13,610 bases of DNA from Alphaproteobacteria bacterium (GTDB lineage: Bacteria; Pseudomonadota; Alphaproteobacteria; Rs-D84). The stretch lies in NCBI GenBank assembly GCA_029051085.1, contig JAIDLK010000017.1, positions 1 through 13,610 on the forward strand. Reading direction: 5' to 3'. Below, one piece after another: positions 12,571 through 13,610 of the stretch (position 1 is the first letter of the stretch; each line of letters starts with the position of its first letter). The notes beneath the pieces are model-generated. The model did no database searches and was not told the origin of the DNA. It was given only the letters and a program-made list of their open reading frames with translations. A program made the translations under genes and the position numbers.

Positions 12571-12981
12571 ATGTATTTAAGTGTAATTACACATCCGGAC
12601 GAAAAAAATAAAGATAAATATGAAATCGCACGGGCCATTTATGCAGAAACCGGCGCGGTATCTTTGCGTCTGACGGAAGCTATGGCTTCGATGATATCAA
12701 ATGCTGCCAAAAAATGTGGAAAATCCGAGATAGATATCGTTCGCAACCAGAAAATATTTAGAGCGCGCTATGTCTCATCGTCACGTCATTCCGGATGGTA
12801 TGTTAACAGCGACTATGAAAAGTTTCAGATGTGTCTGCGTGTAACACAAAAAATGTTGAATGGCACTCTGGGAGATTTGTGCTGTGGCGCAACACGTTTT
12901 CATCACGATGACGAGTTGCCGGATTGGGCGACATCTCTTGGATATGTTGCAGATATAGACGGCATCTTGTTTTATCTATAA
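12571..12981 (+). CDS. SleB/CwlJ-type cell wall hydrolase, phage endolysin-like
   Basis: The 136-aa protein starts at ATG 12571 behind GGAGGG. It has the SleB/CwlJ (Hydrolase_2) layout: ARAIYAETGAVSLRLTEAMA with the presumed catalytic Glu26, AMASMISNAAKK, and a C-terminal GATRFHHDDELPDWA block ending in DIDGILFYL, matching the usual gA..Fh...P.Wa...iG...FY pattern. These enzymes cleave peptidoglycan glycan strands. There is no signal peptide, unlike most bacterial SleB proteins, so it would need help to cross the membrane, as phage endolysins do. A small membrane protein follows after 14 nt. A lysis role in a phage or GTA-like unit is inferred. Confidence 0.82.
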   Translation: MYLSVITHPDEKNKDKYEIARAIYAETGAVSLRLTEAMASMISNAAKKCGKSEIDIVRNQKIFRARYVSSSRHSGWYVNSDYEKFQMCLRVTQKMLNGTLGDLCCGATRFHHDDELPDWATSLGYVADIDGILFYL

Positions 12982-12995
12982 AGGGACGACTTCAC

Positions 12996-13187
12996 ATGAT
13001 GGATAAAATTATTCGTGGCGGATTCTTGCGAGACAGGCGCACTCACGTAATGTCGGCGGTTGGAATACTGTCTGCAGTTGCCGCCTATATGGTCGGTGAC
13101 AGTGACATATTCGCCATGCTGCAGGCAATCTTTACAATGGGCGGGATTTATTTCTTGCATAAAACAAATAAAACAAAAGGAAAATGA
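12996..13187 (+). CDS. Small membrane protein, holin-like
   Basis: The 63-aa protein starts at ATG 12996 (ATG 12999 also possible) behind AAGGGACG. It has a basic start (KIIRGGFLRDRRTH), two hydrophobic segments (about 18-36 and 41-56) separated by GDSD, and a very basic tail (HKTNKTKGK). This size and shape fit small class II phage holins, and it sits right after an endolysin-like gene. No family motif is present, so holin function is inferred from context. The stop TGA at 13185-13187 is one base from the next ATG, indicating one operon. Confidence 0.7.
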   Translation: MMDKIIRGGFLRDRRTHVMSAVGILSAVAAYMVGDSDIFAMLQAIFTMGGIYFLHKTNKTKGK

Positions 13188-13188
13188 T

Positions 13189-13581
13189 ATGGACAAGATT
13201 CCGGAGAAATTTCTGAACAAAGACGGAACCGTTAATACAGAGGCGCTGATAAAATCATATTCGGAACTGGAAAAGAAAATTGGTGCAATGGTATCGGTTC
13301 CGACCGATGATGCAGATGAAGATACACGCGCAAAGTTTAATCATGCAATCGGTGTGCCGGCCAGTGCATCCGAATATCCGATATCGGAAATGTTTGATGA
13401 TGAAACAGTGCGCGAACGTTTTCATGAAATAGGGTTAACGACAAGACAGGTTGAAAAAATTTATAAGATTGCAGAAGAGTTTTTATCACCTGTATTATCA
13501 GATTTATTTGGTATGCAAAACGATGCACGTGCGCAATCCGGAATTGAAAAACTTTTTCGGTGGCGAAGAAAAAATGATTGA
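13189..13581 (+). CDS. Phage scaffold/capsid-assembly-like protein, apparently frameshifted, cut by the right edge
   Basis: The protein begins MDKIPEKFLNKDGTVNTEAL then IKSYSELEKKIG, a start common in phage capsid-assembly or scaffolding proteins. GVPASASEYPISEMFD and LTTRQVEKIYKIAEEF also fit that type. AAAGGA precedes ATG 13189. The frame stops at 13579-13581 after RWRRKND, which looks non-native. The +1 frame from about 13553 continues FGGEEKMIDALRAINDFG, with no stop to the edge, and this matches the usual HFGG..K helix of such proteins. Reading CTT TTT and then skipping one C would join them. It could be a sequencing or assembly indel, a disabling mutation in a decaying prophage, or programmed +1/-2 frameshifting. 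Phage origin is likely; the exact role is not certain. Confidence 0.7.
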   Translation: MDKIPEKFLNKDGTVNTEALIKSYSELEKKIGAMVSVPTDDADEDTRAKFNHAIGVPASASEYPISEMFDDETVRERFHEIGLTTRQVEKIYKIAEEFLSPVLSDLFGMQNDARAQSGIEKLFRWRRKND

Positions 13582-13610
13582 TGCCTTGCGCGCAATCAAC
13601 GATTTCGGTA

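Overview
The window looks like chromosomal DNA of an alphaproteobacterium, probably a host- or gut-associated lineage of moderate GC. The evidence is a fabH-ihfA pair, an alphaproteobacterial type of short HTH regulator, a cysteine-free L33, an LptM-like lipoprotein, CCA-encoding tRNA genes, oleate hydratase and a secreted flavodoxin. The lineage is inferred from gene content and was not tested by a search. The window mixes core genes with accessory genes in short, often convergent units that share bidirectional terminators.

Layout. 1-1697 (minus) is the N-terminal 565 codons of a large secreted cysteine-containing protein that runs off the left edge. 1824-3410 (plus) is a lipoprotein of the phospholipase D/cardiolipin synthase C type. 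3437-5421 is a MerR-family unit: an AdhR/NmlR-like regulator diverges from a DUF362 protein and an exported flavodoxin across a promoter with the 19-bp spacer typical of MerR control. 5445-5774 (minus) is a small Cys/His-rich membrane protein. 5879-6754 (plus) is a DUF3419/BtaA-like SAM-dependent protein. tRNA-Arg(CCU) (minus) and fabH-ihfA (plus) diverge from promoters that appear to share one palindromic -35 box. 8187-9959 (minus) is an intact oleate hydratase.

10045-10529 holds a 37-aa LptM-like lipoprotein whose stop codon overlaps the first base of tRNA-Leu(UAG), followed by rpmG. 10530-11010 has no convincing protein gene. It does hold convergent terminators and, on the minus strand, a promoter-hairpin-terminator unit that looks like an undescribed sRNA of about 190 nt, with pyrimidine-rich loops resembling the anti-Shine-Dalgarno sequence. 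Then come a short HTH regulator (11011-11250), a winged-helix protein (11343-11762) and an overlapping biotin-protein ligase (to 12420).

From 12432 to the right edge the DNA looks phage-derived: a promoter followed at once by two strong intrinsic terminators, then a SleB-like cell wall hydrolase without signal peptide, a small holin-like membrane protein and a scaffold-like protein whose reading appears to shift frame near 13553.

Two transcription units (10081, 11343), and more weakly a third (5879), have a -10 box 6-8 nt before the ATG and no Shine-Dalgarno sequence, which suggests leaderless mRNAs.
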